A stretch of 12,582 nucleotides of DNA from DATARH01 sp050246595 (GCA_050246595.1 JBFWVT010000111.1:1-12582), one strand, 5' to 3'. Positions 1-6,039 are shown, counted from the first letter of the stretch. Translations and numbers: made by a program. Notes: generated by a model not told the origin, from the letters alone.

Positions 1-1
1 T

Positions 2-88
2 TTAAAGGCGTTGAAACTCTATACGAATTTCCTGCCGATCAAAAACCGGGAAAGGCGTTCTACCCGCCGGCAGCTGGCTTCCAGGTAA
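2..88 (+). pseudogene. Possible C-terminal tail of a transposase, cut by the window edge
   Basis: A 28-codon frame is open from the window edge to a TAA at 86-88. It contains LKLYTNF followed by a run of basic residues (NRERRSTRRQ). LYTNF is reminiscent of a segment seen in integrase-type DDE transposases of Rhizobiales, and the frame is followed directly by the array of short palindromes at 134-242, which would suit the non-coding end of an insertion sequence. The match is short and no catalytic residue is visible. It could equally be a chance frame. Confidence 0.25.
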
Positions 89-133
89 GAAACCCCTCCT
101 TTTCCTGCCCGCCGCCGCCATGGACCGATCCGT

Positions 134-242
134 CTCACCGAGCGTGAGCCGGCGCCGATGATCTCAAGTCCGTCTCACTTATCGTGAGCCCAGGATCACC
201 CAGCGTGAGCCAGACGGCCCGGATAGTCTCACCGAGCATGAG
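134..242. repeat. Array of four CTCAC-N5-GTGAG palindromes
   Basis: Four copies of a 15-bp inverted repeat lie at 134-148 (CTCAC CGAGC GTGAG), 174-188 (spacer TTATC), 195-209 (ATCAC, spacer CCAGC) and 228-242 (right arm ATGAG). Start-to-start spacing is 40, 21 and 33 bp. Each copy is followed by CC. More degenerate relatives (GATGATTGCGAGCC and GATGATTGCAAGCC) follow on each side of the MITE. Repeated short sites near an end are typical of IS21-like and integrase-type elements, where they bind the transposase. That role is inferred here. Confidence 0.6.
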
Positions 243-271
243 CCCAAATCCGCGATGATTGCGAGCCCACC

Positions 272-279
272 CGCCGATG
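272..279. repeat. Left target-site duplication of the MITE
   Basis: The octamer CGCCGATG sits directly before the left terminal repeat and recurs exactly at 463-470, directly after the right one. Joining the two flanks restores a continuous sequence (GCGATGATTGC... then GCCGATGATTGC...), as expected for a duplicated insertion target. Confidence 0.8.
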
Positions 280-462
280 GGTAGTGTCTCAGTTTGAATG
301 TAACAGCGGCACTGTCATTCCGGGGCCGTCCGCAGGGCGGAACCCGGAATCCATGAGCATCAATCTCAAGGACTTCAGGGGCCTGTGTTGATGGATTCCG
401 GGCTCGCGGGCTGCGCCCGCGCCCCGGAATGACAAGGTTGCAATTCAAACTGAGACACTACC
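280..462. mobile_element. 183-bp MITE with IS1-type transposon ends
   Basis: The element begins GGTAGTGTCTCAGTTTGAAT (280-299) and ends with its inverted complement (441-462). It is bounded by perfect 8-bp duplications CGCCGATG. Its ends match those of the 2.2-kb transposon at 1670-3861 in 17 of the first 20 bases, so the same or a sister transposase probably moved it. The interior has no plausible gene and consists of nested inverted repeats, so the whole element could fold into one long hairpin. It landed in DNA between the palindrome array and the IS66 relic. Confidence 0.8.
313..434. repeat. Nested palindrome of the ATTCCGGGG type inside the MITE
   Basis: TGTCATTCCGGGGC at 313-326 pairs with its complement at 421-434. 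An inner pair, CCCGGAATCCAT at 344-355 and ATGGATTCCGGG at 392-403, nests within it. Palindromes of this wording are dispersed through Bradyrhizobium-like genomes (from general knowledge). Here the palindrome sits inside transposon-type ends, so it may have been captured or may be the body of the MITE. Confidence 0.65.
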
Positions 463-470
463 CGCCGATG
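463..470. repeat. Right target-site duplication of the MITE
   Basis: Exact copy of CGCCGATG at 272-279, directly after the right terminal repeat of the 183-bp element. Confidence 0.8.
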
Positions 471-488
471 ATTGCAAGCCACTACATG

Positions 489-1022
489 TAGGCCCATTGG
501 AGAGGGCAGTGGTTCGACATCGCCAAGTCCCCGCCGGCGCCGATCGCCGCCGCGGTCCGGCAACGGATCGCCGAACCCTACCGGATCGAGGCCGAAATCC
601 GCGGCCAAGAAGCTGATGCGCGCCGGGCGATCCGGCAACAGAAGTCCAAACCGCTCATCAATGCCTTAAAAAACTGGCTTGAACAAATCCTGCAGCAGGT
701 CCCGAGCGGCTCATCCATCGCCCGAGCCATTCGCTACGGCTTCAATCAATGGGACGGGCTGCGGCGCTTTCTCGACGATGGCCGCATCGAGATCGACTCC
801 AATACCGTCGAGCATTTGATGAGACCAATTGCCCTGAACAGAAAGAATGCTCTATTCGCCGGCAGCGACGAGGGCGCAGAAAACTGGGCAATGCTTGCGT
901 CGCTGATCGAGACGTGCAAATTGCACGGCATCAATCCGCATGCCTATCTGACCGAGGTATTGACCAAACTCGCCAATAACTGGCCCAACCGCCGTCTCGG
1001 CCAATTGCTGCCCTGGATCTGA
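489..1022 (+). pseudogene. IS66-family transposase (TnpC-like), C-terminal fragment
   Basis: This frame encodes about 177 residues of the C-terminal part of an IS66 transposase. The family is a DDE enzyme usually a little over 500 residues long. Recognisable segments in order are AHWRGQWFDIAKSPPAP, IRYGFNQWDGLRRFLDDGRI, EIDSNTVEHLMRPIALNRKN, ALFAGSDEGAENWAMLASLI and the ending WPNRRLGQLLPWI. ALNRKNALFAGSDEGAENWA is a family hallmark containing the region of the final catalytic Glu. The codon before AH is TAG (489-491) where the family normally has Trp (GCWAH), so the frame is closed by a nonsense change. Everything further upstream is missing and replaced by palindromes and the MITE. CCGCTCAC at 1075-1082 could be a decayed right end. 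It cannot encode an active enzyme. Confidence 0.88.
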
Positions 1023-1498
1023 ACCCCCGAAGCATCCTGACCCGTCCAGCGCCGAGCGCGACGGTGCAGAAGCTCCGCTCACGCCTGATCTTATCCACCC
1101 TGCCGATCCCTGACCTGCCGTTGCTGGAATTCGTGCGATGATGCCCGGATGGCTGCGTCTCAGCAGCGGATCGCCGCTGCGCCCGGCAGGGGAAGGTCGG
1201 AAGCGAATGGGCGCCGCCCCGATTTGCGGACAACACTGCGGACGGTGTTCACCAACCCTTAACACATTGATTTTTCTCTGTTCTGGACGTGCGGACGGCA
1301 AAATCGCTACTACTACATACCGCCTCTCTGTAAAGCGCGTGCGCGTGCCTCGCACGCAAGCCCCGGCGCTCGATTCCAGAAACGGCACAGCAACGGATGG
1401 CGGGCGAATTCGGGCAAAAATGGGCACATTCCGGCGGGTTCGATTAGTCAGCCCCTCCCGGCTTTTCCGCTGGTTTTCCTCGAAAATGGCGGTTTCAT
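1023..1498. other. Gene-poor stretch between the IS66 relic and tRNA-Arg(CCT)
   Basis: I see no convincing gene here on either strand. Frames that stay open lack a ribosome site and any family motif. An AT-rich pocket at about 1258-1280 and a CGCGTGCGCGTGCCTCGCACGC segment near 1338 are the only local features. The stretch lies downstream of the 3' end of the tRNA, the side on which tRNA-targeted elements usually integrate, but no integrase or attachment repeat is visible. Confidence 0.4.
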
Positions 1499-1575
1499 TG
1501 GCGTCCCCGGCAGGACTCGAACCTGCGACCCCCGGTTTAGGAAACCGATGCTCTATCCGGCTGAGCTACGGGGAC
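1499..1575 (-). tRNA. tRNA-Arg (anticodon CCT)
   Basis: The reverse complement folds as a complete cloverleaf. The acceptor is GTCCCCG paired with CGGGGAC, the D arm is GCTC/GAGC, and the anticodon stem TCGGT/ACCGG carries loop TTCCTAA. The T arm is GCAGG-TTCGAGT-CCTGC, the discriminator base is G, and CCA is encoded. Anticodon CCT reads AGG codons. Confidence 0.96.
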
Positions 1576-1661
1576 TTAGAATTTCTTCAAGTACTTAGCG
1601 GCGGGTTCCGGCTGCGGCTGTGTTGACAGCAGCCATATTACCTGATTCCCTACAGCGCCGG

Positions 1662-1669
1662 CAACGCTA
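1662..1669. repeat. Left target-site duplication of the IS1-type transposon
   Basis: CAACGCTA precedes the left terminal repeat. CAACGTTA follows the right one at 3862-3869. One transition separates the two copies, consistent with an insertion that has aged slightly. Confidence 0.75.
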
Positions 1670-1691
1670 GGTACTGCCTCAGTTTGAAATT
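1670..1691 (+). repeat. Left 22-bp terminal inverted repeat
   Basis: Starts GGTACTGCCTCAGTTTGAA and is the exact inverted complement of 3840-3861 over all 22 bases. Confidence 0.92.
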
Positions 1692-1734
1692 CGGGCGGCG
1701 GATTTGGGATTGACGGGCTGCCGCTGCGTGCCAC

Positions 1735-2010
1735 ATGACAGGGGCCATGCCTGACCGGTCAAGAAAGCCCCGCCCGCGTGATCCGAACCAGCTGGCGAAG
1801 CTCGTCATCGATATTGCCACTGGTGCAGTCGGGGACCAAGCGGAGCCGAAGCCAGAGGACGCTGGCAAAGACCCGGCTGCCGTGTCGCTGGGACGGCGCG
1901 GCGGATTGAAGGGAGGCAAAGCGCGCGCTAAAAAGCTTACCCAAGAAGAACGATCTGCCATCGCAAGACGCGCGGCCACGCAACGTTGGGCCGCAAGAAA
2001 AACTGATTGA
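1735..2010 (+). CDS. Small basic Lys/Arg/Ala-rich protein, histone H1-like in annotation style
   Basis: The 91-residue product starts 43 bp inside the left terminal repeat. Its N-terminal half (PRDPNQLAKLVIDIATGA) is a conserved-looking helix. The centre is acidic (EPKPEDAGKDPAAV), and the C-terminal third is strongly basic with GRRGGLKGGKARAKKL and an EERSAIARRAATQRWA helix. Very similar small proteins are common in Rhizobiales and are often labelled histone H1 or RNA-binding, with no proven function I know of. The basic tail suggests nucleic-acid binding. An ATG at 1747 is an alternative start, as homologues tend to begin near MPDRSRKP. Neither ATG has a well-spaced ribosome site. The stop codon is the first base triplet of a 33-bp perfect palindrome. 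Whether it aids transposition or is plain cargo is unknown. Confidence 0.75.
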   Translation: MTGAMPDRSRKPRPRDPNQLAKLVIDIATGAVGDQAEPKPEDAGKDPAAVSLGRRGGLKGGKARAKKLTQEERSAIARRAATQRWAARKTD

Positions 2011-2040
2011 CAAAACTACGCCATTGGCGTAGTTTTGTCA
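2008..2040. terminator. 33-bp perfect palindrome between the H1-like gene and the toxin
   Basis: TGACAAAACTACGCC (2008-2022) and its exact complement (2026-2040) enclose a 3-base loop ATT. The left arm includes the stop codon of the upstream gene. Each arm has an AAAAC/GTTTT tract near its outer end, so the hairpin could stop transcription in either direction, although no clean U-run follows the stem. It ends 41 bp before the toxin start, so it could also be an operator for the HTH antitoxin. The sequence alone does not decide. Confidence 0.6.
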
Positions 2041-2081
2041 TGAGGGCGCAGCGGGAGGATCAATCTTGAAGGGGGCAAGCG

Positions 2082-2480
2082 TTGGTACACGGCGTTGATT
2101 ATCCAGTCCGCTTCGCTCACTTGGCTCCATTTAGGAGGGATGCGCGGGAAATTTGGCGGGAAATTTGGTCGGAATCGGAAGTAGATGACTTAGAGCAATA
2201 TCTTGCCCTCCACCCGGAAGCTGGAGACGTTATTCCTGGCGCCGGCGGCGTAAGGAAACTCAGATGGAAAATAGCCGGCCGGGGGAAGCGCGGTGGAGTT
2301 CGTATCATTTACTACTTTCGCGATCTAAACATGCCGCTTTATCTGATCGCGGTTTACAAGAAGTCAGAAAAAGCATCGCTTACACAAGCTGAGCGTAATC
2401 AGCTTCGCAGCTTGATCGAGGAGATAGTCGATGGGCACAGTCAGGAATGGATGCGACTTGTCAGAGACCAATCGGCGTAG
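2082..2480 (+). CDS. RelE/HigB-like toxin of a type II toxin-antitoxin pair
   Basis: The 132-residue product resembles RelE/ParE-superfamily toxins, which in the HigB and RelE branches cut mRNA in the ribosome. Supporting segments are LEQYLALHPEAGDVIPGAGG, then VRKLRWKIAGRGKRGGVRII, then YYFRDLNMPLYLIAVYKKSE and KASLTQAERNQLRSLIEEI. These are the usual order of helix, basic strand with conserved Arg/Lys, Tyr-containing strand and final helix. The start is TTG at 2082, chosen because AAGGGGGC lies 6-7 bases upstream and a TGA closes the frame at 2067. Bases 2144-2167 are two in-frame copies of a 12-mer, giving REIWREIW, which may be a recent insertion of four residues. The antitoxin follows 46 bp later. 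Toxin-first order is the HigBA arrangement. Confidence 0.88.
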   Translation: MVHGVDYPVRFAHLAPFRRDAREIWREIWSESEVDDLEQYLALHPEAGDVIPGAGGVRKLRWKIAGRGKRGGVRIIYYFRDLNMPLYLIAVYKKSEKASLTQAERNQLRSLIEEIVDGHSQEWMRLVRDQSA

Positions 2481-2526
2481 TCTTACGTGAGACATGGAGG
2501 GAGGGTTTCGGCAACGGGGGTACGTT

Positions 2527-2823
2527 ATGAGCAATGGGCGAAAGATCATCGAGGGCTCGCAGGAAGCCGTAGCCTATGCTCGCGGTGAGCGGACGGGCAC
2601 CAAGGTTACTGTTGTCCATGTGCCGAAGAGCATTGACGTTAGAGCCTTGCGCGAACGCTTGGGGATGACCCAAGAGGAGTTTGCCGTTCAATTCGGGTTC
2701 AGCCTCGGCGCAGTTAGACATTGGGAACAAGGGTGTCGTTACCCCGTGGGATCGGCTCGTGTTCTCCTCAAGGTCATTGAGCATGACCCCGACGCCGTTA
2801 AAGCCGCGCTAGCCGTGGCCTAG
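2527..2823 (+). CDS. HTH-domain (XRE/HigA-like) antitoxin
   Basis: This 98-residue product carries a helix-turn-helix at about residues 41-75 (ALRERLGMTQEEFAVQFGFS, then LGAVRHWEQGCRYP), as in XRE-type antitoxins such as HigA. In this family the protein binds and neutralises the partner toxin and represses the shared promoter. The N-terminal part (GSQEAVAYARGERTGTKVTV) matches the usual layout of RelE-linked antitoxins. ATG at 2527 is preferred over an upstream ATG at 2494 because GGGGGT precedes it by about seven bases. A hairpin terminator follows within 60 bp, so toxin and antitoxin appear to form one unit that ends before the transposase. Confidence 0.88.
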   Translation: MSNGRKIIEGSQEAVAYARGERTGTKVTVVHVPKSIDVRALRERLGMTQEEFAVQFGFSLGAVRHWEQGCRYPVGSARVLLKVIEHDPDAVKAALAVA

Positions 2824-2857
2824 CGCGCGTACCCCTCAACCTGAACGGAAGCGCTTC

Positions 2858-2881
2858 ACGGCCTCCTAGAGAGGCCGTTTT
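2858..2881 (+). terminator. Rho-independent terminator after the antitoxin
   Basis: ACGGCCTC (2858-2865) pairs with GAGGCCGT (2871-2878) around loop CTAGA and runs into TTTT. It separates the toxin-antitoxin unit from the transposase gene. Confidence 0.75.
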
Positions 2882-2934
2882 GAATCCAAAACGATAAAAA
2901 ATGCTTGAGCGCATAAGCACGAAATGCTATCACC

Positions 2935-3852
2935 ATGCTTATGAACAAGCTCTCGACCGCCCAGCGCGCCCAAATTCTGTCGATGCTTTGCGAGGGATCG
3001 TCCATGCGGGCGATCACACGAGTTACGGGTGTAGCGCTCAACACCGTGACCAAGCTGCTGGTCGATGCCGGAAAGGCGTGCGACGCCTATCATGACGAGC
3101 ATGTGCGGGGCGTGAAAGCGACCCGCATTCAATGCGACGAAGTTTGGACGTTCTGCTACAGCAAGCAAAAGAACGTTGCTGACGCGAAGGCCGCCCCGGC
3201 AGGTGCGGGCGACGTTTGGACTTGGACAGCGTTGGAGGCCAGCAGCAAGCTCCTGGTCAGCTACATGGTCGGCGGCCGGGATGGCGAATACGCGCTGGCG
3301 CTGATGGACGATCTGCGCGGCCGGTTGGCGAACAAGGTTCAACTGACGACAGACGGCCATAAGGCTTACCTGCAAGCAGTCGAGGATGCCTTCGGTGCAG
3401 ACATCGATTACGCCATGCTCGTGAAGCTGTACGGCCCCGGTCCCGCCACAACCGACGATGCCGCCGGCCGGCGCTATAGCCCCGCCGAGTGTGTCGGCAT
3501 CCGCAAAGAGACAATCACCGGCAAGCCCGATCCGAAGCACGTCAGCACGTCCTATGTGGAGCGGAGCAACCTTTCGATCCGTATGCACATGCGCCGCTTC
3601 ACGCGGTTGACGAACGCGCATTCAAAGAAACTCGAAAATCACACTTGGGCGGTTGCCCTTCACGTCATGTTCTACAATTTCGCTCGTATTCACTCGACAC
3701 TGCGAACCTCGCCCGCGATGGCGGCCGGGATCGCGGATCGGCTCTGGGAGATGTCCGACATTGTGGCGCTGATCGACGCTCGCGAGGCTCAGCCGAAGCG
3801 ACCGGCGACCTACCGGAAGCGCGGCACGGACTCGGCAGAAATTTCAAACTGA
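2935..3852 (+). CDS. IS1-family DDE transposase, single-frame type
   Basis: The enzyme cuts and joins the terminal repeats of the surrounding 2.2-kb element. An N-terminal helix-turn-helix (KLSTAQRAQILSMLCEG, then MRAITRVTGVALNTVTKLLV) should bind the ends. The catalytic core shows QCDEVW (Asp68), LTTDGHKAYL (Asp140) and STSYVERSNL (Glu209), followed by RMHMRRFTRLTNAHSKK. That last block parallels the ERNNLTLRTHIKRLNRKT block of IS1 InsB, which is why I place it in IS1 and not IS1595 or IS481. At 305 residues it is a single frame with no programmed frameshift, unlike classical IS1. Homologues usually begin MNKLS, so ATG 2941 may be the true start. Its TGA (3850-3852) lies inside the right terminal repeat. 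All catalytic residues are present, so it could be active. Confidence 0.92.
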   Translation: MLMNKLSTAQRAQILSMLCEGSSMRAITRVTGVALNTVTKLLVDAGKACDAYHDEHVRGVKATRIQCDEVWTFCYSKQKNVADAKAAPAGAGDVWTWTALEASSKLLVSYMVGGRDGEYALALMDDLRGRLANKVQLTTDGHKAYLQAVEDAFGADIDYAMLVKLYGPGPATTDDAAGRRYSPAECVGIRKETITGKPDPKHVSTSYVERSNLSIRMHMRRFTRLTNAHSKKLENHTWAVALHVMFYNFARIHSTLRTSPAMAAGIADRLWEMSDIVALIDAREAQPKRPATYRKRGTDSAEISN

Positions 3853-3861
3853 GGCAGTACC
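3840..3861 (-). repeat. Right 22-bp terminal inverted repeat
   Basis: Exact inverted complement of 1670-1691. It overlaps the last codons and stop of the transposase. Confidence 0.92.
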
Positions 3862-3869
3862 CAACGTTA
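3862..3869. repeat. Right target-site duplication of the IS1-type transposon
   Basis: CAACGTTA, matching CAACGCTA at 1662-1669 in seven of eight bases. Confidence 0.75.
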
Positions 3870-3931
3870 GCATTTCCTGCCACTACCGCTCCACGTCGTA
3901 GGATGACGGCGTAGGCTTGGCTTGGCCGGTT

Positions 3932-4460
3932 CTATGCCGCATAGGCCGGCACCAGCGTGTCGAGTTCGCCAACCTCACAGGTGACCGCGCGGTCGTCAAG
4001 GCTGGCGGTCAGTTCGCCGGTTTCGGGATCGTCCCGTCGATGTAGCCGATAGTGCCGTTATGGACCTCCTTCTCGTAATCGTTCTCGATCTGCATGACCT
4101 TGTCGCCCAGGGCGAAAGTCCACCCGAAACGCTGGACTTTTTGTCCCCCGGCCGGAGTCAGGGCCACTTGCAGTTCGATGTTCAAGGAGCGTGCGCCAAC
4201 GCCGCCGCGGTTCATCGGACATAGCACCTGAATGTCGCGAATCGAGGCCGAAGCGCCGCGGAATACTTGCCCCGACCAGCTCGACAATGCGCGCCACCGC
4301 GGTTCGGGATCACCCGCCGGCACGAAAGAGAAGTCGCTGTCGCCTTCGGGCTTGCTCAGATCGGGCGAGAGGCCTCGGTTGTCCGATGCGCGTTGGTAAT
4401 GATCCGGCTCCGGGCGGCCTGGCGGAAGATTTCGGTCAACCGCACAACTGTCAAATGGCA
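3932..4460 (-). pseudogene. RecD-like DNA helicase/ATPase fragment with several frameshifts
   Basis: Reading leftward, family segments appear in order but in changing frames: VVRLTEIFRQAARSRIITNA, then SPDLSKPEGDSDFSFVPAGD, then ARIVELVGASIPRRFGLD, then IRDIQVLCPMNRGGVGARSL and ALGDKVMQIENDYEKEVHNG, then DPETGELTASLDDRAV and GELDTLVPAYAA before a TAG at 3932-3934. The order matches the C-terminal half of RecD/TraA-type superfamily 1 helicases. In an intact gene PAYAATIHKSQGSE would follow. Here the helicase motif is lost just after PAYAA, and the Walker A half is absent. At least three frame changes make it a clear relic. Its upstream end abuts an IS21-type right end, suggesting that insertion or deletion broke the gene. 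Confidence 0.82.
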
Positions 4461-4475
4461 GGGAAACAGGTCCTT

Positions 4476-4593
4476 GGATCGGCATCCAATTGGACCCCTG
4501 TGCGGCTCAGGCGCGGTGTTTAAAGCGTCAGCTTTCGTTTCCAATTTCGATGATTTCGCAGTGATGGGTCAGGTGATCGAAATGATAATTGTG
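4476..4593 (-). pseudogene. IS21-family remnant: tail of the IstB helper ATPase plus a terminal repeat
   Basis: The frame reads FDHLTHHCEIIEIGNES, a TGA, then RFKHRA and the final stop at 4507-4509. IstB proteins of IS21 elements commonly end LTHHCEIIETGNESWRFKNR, so the Trp codon has become a stop. IstB is the ATP-binding helper of the IS21 transposase. Just beyond, GGGGTCCAATTGGATGCC (reverse strand, about 4480-4497) resembles the repeated sites at IS21-type ends. Only the last 20 or so codons are recognisable, and upstream the frame runs into unrelated-looking sequence. Confidence 0.65.
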
Positions 4594-5060
4594 TAGGGCG
4601 GTAGGTTCGCAGCTGGCGAGGTCCAGGCGGACATCCCAGTGAGCGAGGTCGGACCGGACCCGGTCGGACGCAGGGTCGCCATTCATGCGCGCGATCGGGA
4701 GCGCTTTCCGACCCTGATAGGCGAGGATCGACAGAACATGTCCGCAGGTCCCGCCGGCCCAAGGTCGAACGGGGGACTGGGGTCAAGGCCGACAACCAGT
4801 CTAGCGCGATCAGTCTGGTTCGAAGATCGTTGGTTTGCAACAGAAGTCATCATCAAGTCAATCCTTCTGCTTGCAATGCCGGATTTGGCATCGAGTTTCG
4901 GGTCATGGGCCACGAAGATATGGATGTTTACTGGTCCGCGGTTCCGCTCAATAAAGCTGCGGATGATCGGGAAGCTCGTGCCAATGGACAGTGCGCTGAT
5001 GTCGAGCGCGACGCCCGTGGTATCGGTGAAGTCCTGCCGGCTCAGGAGCGGGCTATTGAC
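4594..5060 (-). pseudogene. Relic of an unrecognised protein
   Basis: A frame open from 5060 encodes QDFTDTTGVALDISALSIGT, SFPIIRSFIERNRGPVNIHI and FVAHDPKLDAK, which has the alternating hydrophobic pattern of a real folded domain. Protein-like text continues in a different frame from about 4765: HVLSILAYQGRKALPIARMN, then SDLAHWDVRLDLASCEPTAL, up to the IS21 tail. I take this as one frameshifted gene. It reminds me of conserved hypothetical proteins with a DISxLP-type strand, but I cannot name a family or function. No ATG with a ribosome site begins it, since a TAG closes the frame at 5061-5063. Confidence 0.4.
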
Positions 5061-5089
5061 CTATATCGTTTCTAGACTATTGAAATAAA

Positions 5090-5166
5090 TGGTGACCCCG
5101 GCAGGATTCGAACCTGCGACCACTCGCTTAGAAGGCGAGTGCTCTATCCGGCTGAGCTACGGGGCC
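5090..5166 (-). tRNA. tRNA-Arg (anticodon TCT)
   Basis: The reverse complement folds with acceptor GGCCCCG/CGGGGTC (one G-T pair), D arm GCTC/GAGC, and anticodon stem CTCGC/GCGAG with loop CTTCTAA. The T arm is GCAGG-TTCGAAT-CCTGC, the discriminator is A, and CCA is encoded. Anticodon TCT reads AGA. Its 3' half is nearly identical to that of tRNA-Arg(CCT) at 1499-1575, in the same orientation. Confidence 0.96.
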
Positions 5167-5199
5167 CGGAGACATCGTTTGCTATTATCACGCGCCGGC

Positions 5200-5499
5200 T
5201 CAGGGGCGCACCCGGTCGTAGCGGAAATTGTCGGCATAGCTCTTCGCCTTCGGCGTGCGCGCGTGCGGCTCGATCACTGTGTAATCGAGATTGTATCTCT
5301 TAGCATAGACTAGCGCCTCCTCCAGCGTGTCGAAGCGCAGTTGCACCTGATTGAGCGTGTCGCGCGCGCTCGACCAGCCCATCAACGGATCGGGATCGCG
5401 GCGGCTCGCCGGCTCGTATTCCAGGAGCCATTTACGCGTCTTGGCGCGTCCCGATTGCATCGCGGTCTTCGCCGGCCGGTAAATCCGCGCCAAAGCCAT
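5200..5499 (-). CDS. ETC complex I accessory subunit, NDUFS4-like
   Basis: The 99-residue product matches the small NDUFS4-like (18-kDa type) subunit of NADH:ubiquinone oxidoreductase found in alphaproteobacteria and mitochondria. That subunit sits on the peripheral arm of complex I and helps stabilise it. Signature segments are MALARIYRPAKTAMQSGRAK, KWLLEYEP, DPLMGWSSARDTLNQVQLRF and the C-terminal KSYADNFRYDRVRP. The ATG at 5497-5499 is chosen because homologues start directly with the ARIYRPAKTAMQSG block. The frame stays open further upstream but runs through tRNA-Pro, so the longer reading is spurious. Length agrees with the family. It lies between tRNA-Arg(TCT) and tRNA-Pro on the same strand and appears intact, the only clear housekeeping protein gene in the window. 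Confidence 0.92.
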   Translation of the reverse strand: MALARIYRPAKTAMQSGRAKTRKWLLEYEPASRRDPDPLMGWSSARDTLNQVQLRFDTLEEALVYAKRYNLDYTVIEPHARTPKAKSYADNFRYDRVRP

Positions 5500-5560
5500 A
5501 GCGCCCGCCACTCCCCGGATCTCGAAACGTCTGCCGCCAGCCAACAGCACAAGACCGCAA

Positions 5561-5637
<77 letters not shown>

Positions 5638-6039
5638 CGCCGAGCGGGTTTTACCAAGTTTTCGAAGGTCAAGCAACCACCCCGAACATCAACAAAACAT
5701 CAATATCGGGACGTTTTGCGTCACAACTGCGTCGCCCTGGTTGAGAAGGCTGTTCCGGCTATGTCCGGCACCGCTCGTTCCGGGCTTGGCGCACGCGGCG
5801 GCGGACCCGCTCGCGCTGATCGGGCAGAACCCGAGTAGCCTCACGCACAGCGAAATTCTGGGGCACATGGGCCTGAAGGGCGACAGTCCGGCGAGATGTC
5901 CGCCTCGCATGCCTGACCGTGCTCGGAAAGCAGAACTAGGGACGGTGCGATGGCGGCAAGTATTTCCCGGCCGGGTCCGTGATGGAGCCACGCACCGGCA
6001 CGGGCGGGTAACGCCGCCCATCTCGTGCGAAGATGGAAG
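5638..6039. other. Stretch without a supported gene
   Basis: Both strands have long open frames because of high GC content, but none combines a ribosome site with family motifs. The most protein-like text is on the plus strand from a TTG at 5741 (LAHAAADPLALIGQNPSSLT, then HSEILGHMGLKG), whose first residues look like a secretion signal. It soon becomes Arg/Pro-rich and is probably chance or a relic. Confidence 0.35.

Larger units (their letters stand above)
1670..3861 (+). mobile_element. 2192-bp IS1-type transposon carrying an H1-like gene and a toxin-antitoxin pair
   Basis: The limits are set by perfect 22-bp inverted repeats and by 8-bp target duplications differing at one base. All genes read rightward: small basic protein (1735-2010), toxin (2082-2480), antitoxin (2527-2823), then the transposase, whose stop codon lies inside the right terminal repeat. 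The GG-initial ends, the 8-bp duplication and the transposase motifs agree with the IS1 family in its longer single-frame form. IS1 elements usually hold only transposase in roughly 0.7-1.2 kb, so about 1.2 kb here is cargo. The element looks intact and possibly mobile. It sits downstream of tRNA-Arg(TCT) and upstream of tRNA-Arg(CCT) in the direction of those genes, in decayed DNA. Confidence 0.88.

Noticed and set aside
134..242. CRISPR array
   Set aside because: Units are only 15 bp, palindromic, degenerate and spaced 21-40 bp irregularly; there are no cas genes.
852..1427. Minus-strand frame of 191 codons
   Set aside because: It overlaps the IS66 coding relic on the other strand, has no ribosome site and shows no recognisable family.
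2494..2526. Upstream ATG for the antitoxin (11 extra residues)
   Set aside because: The ATG at 2527 has a well-spaced GGGGGT site and its product fits the usual antitoxin N-terminus.
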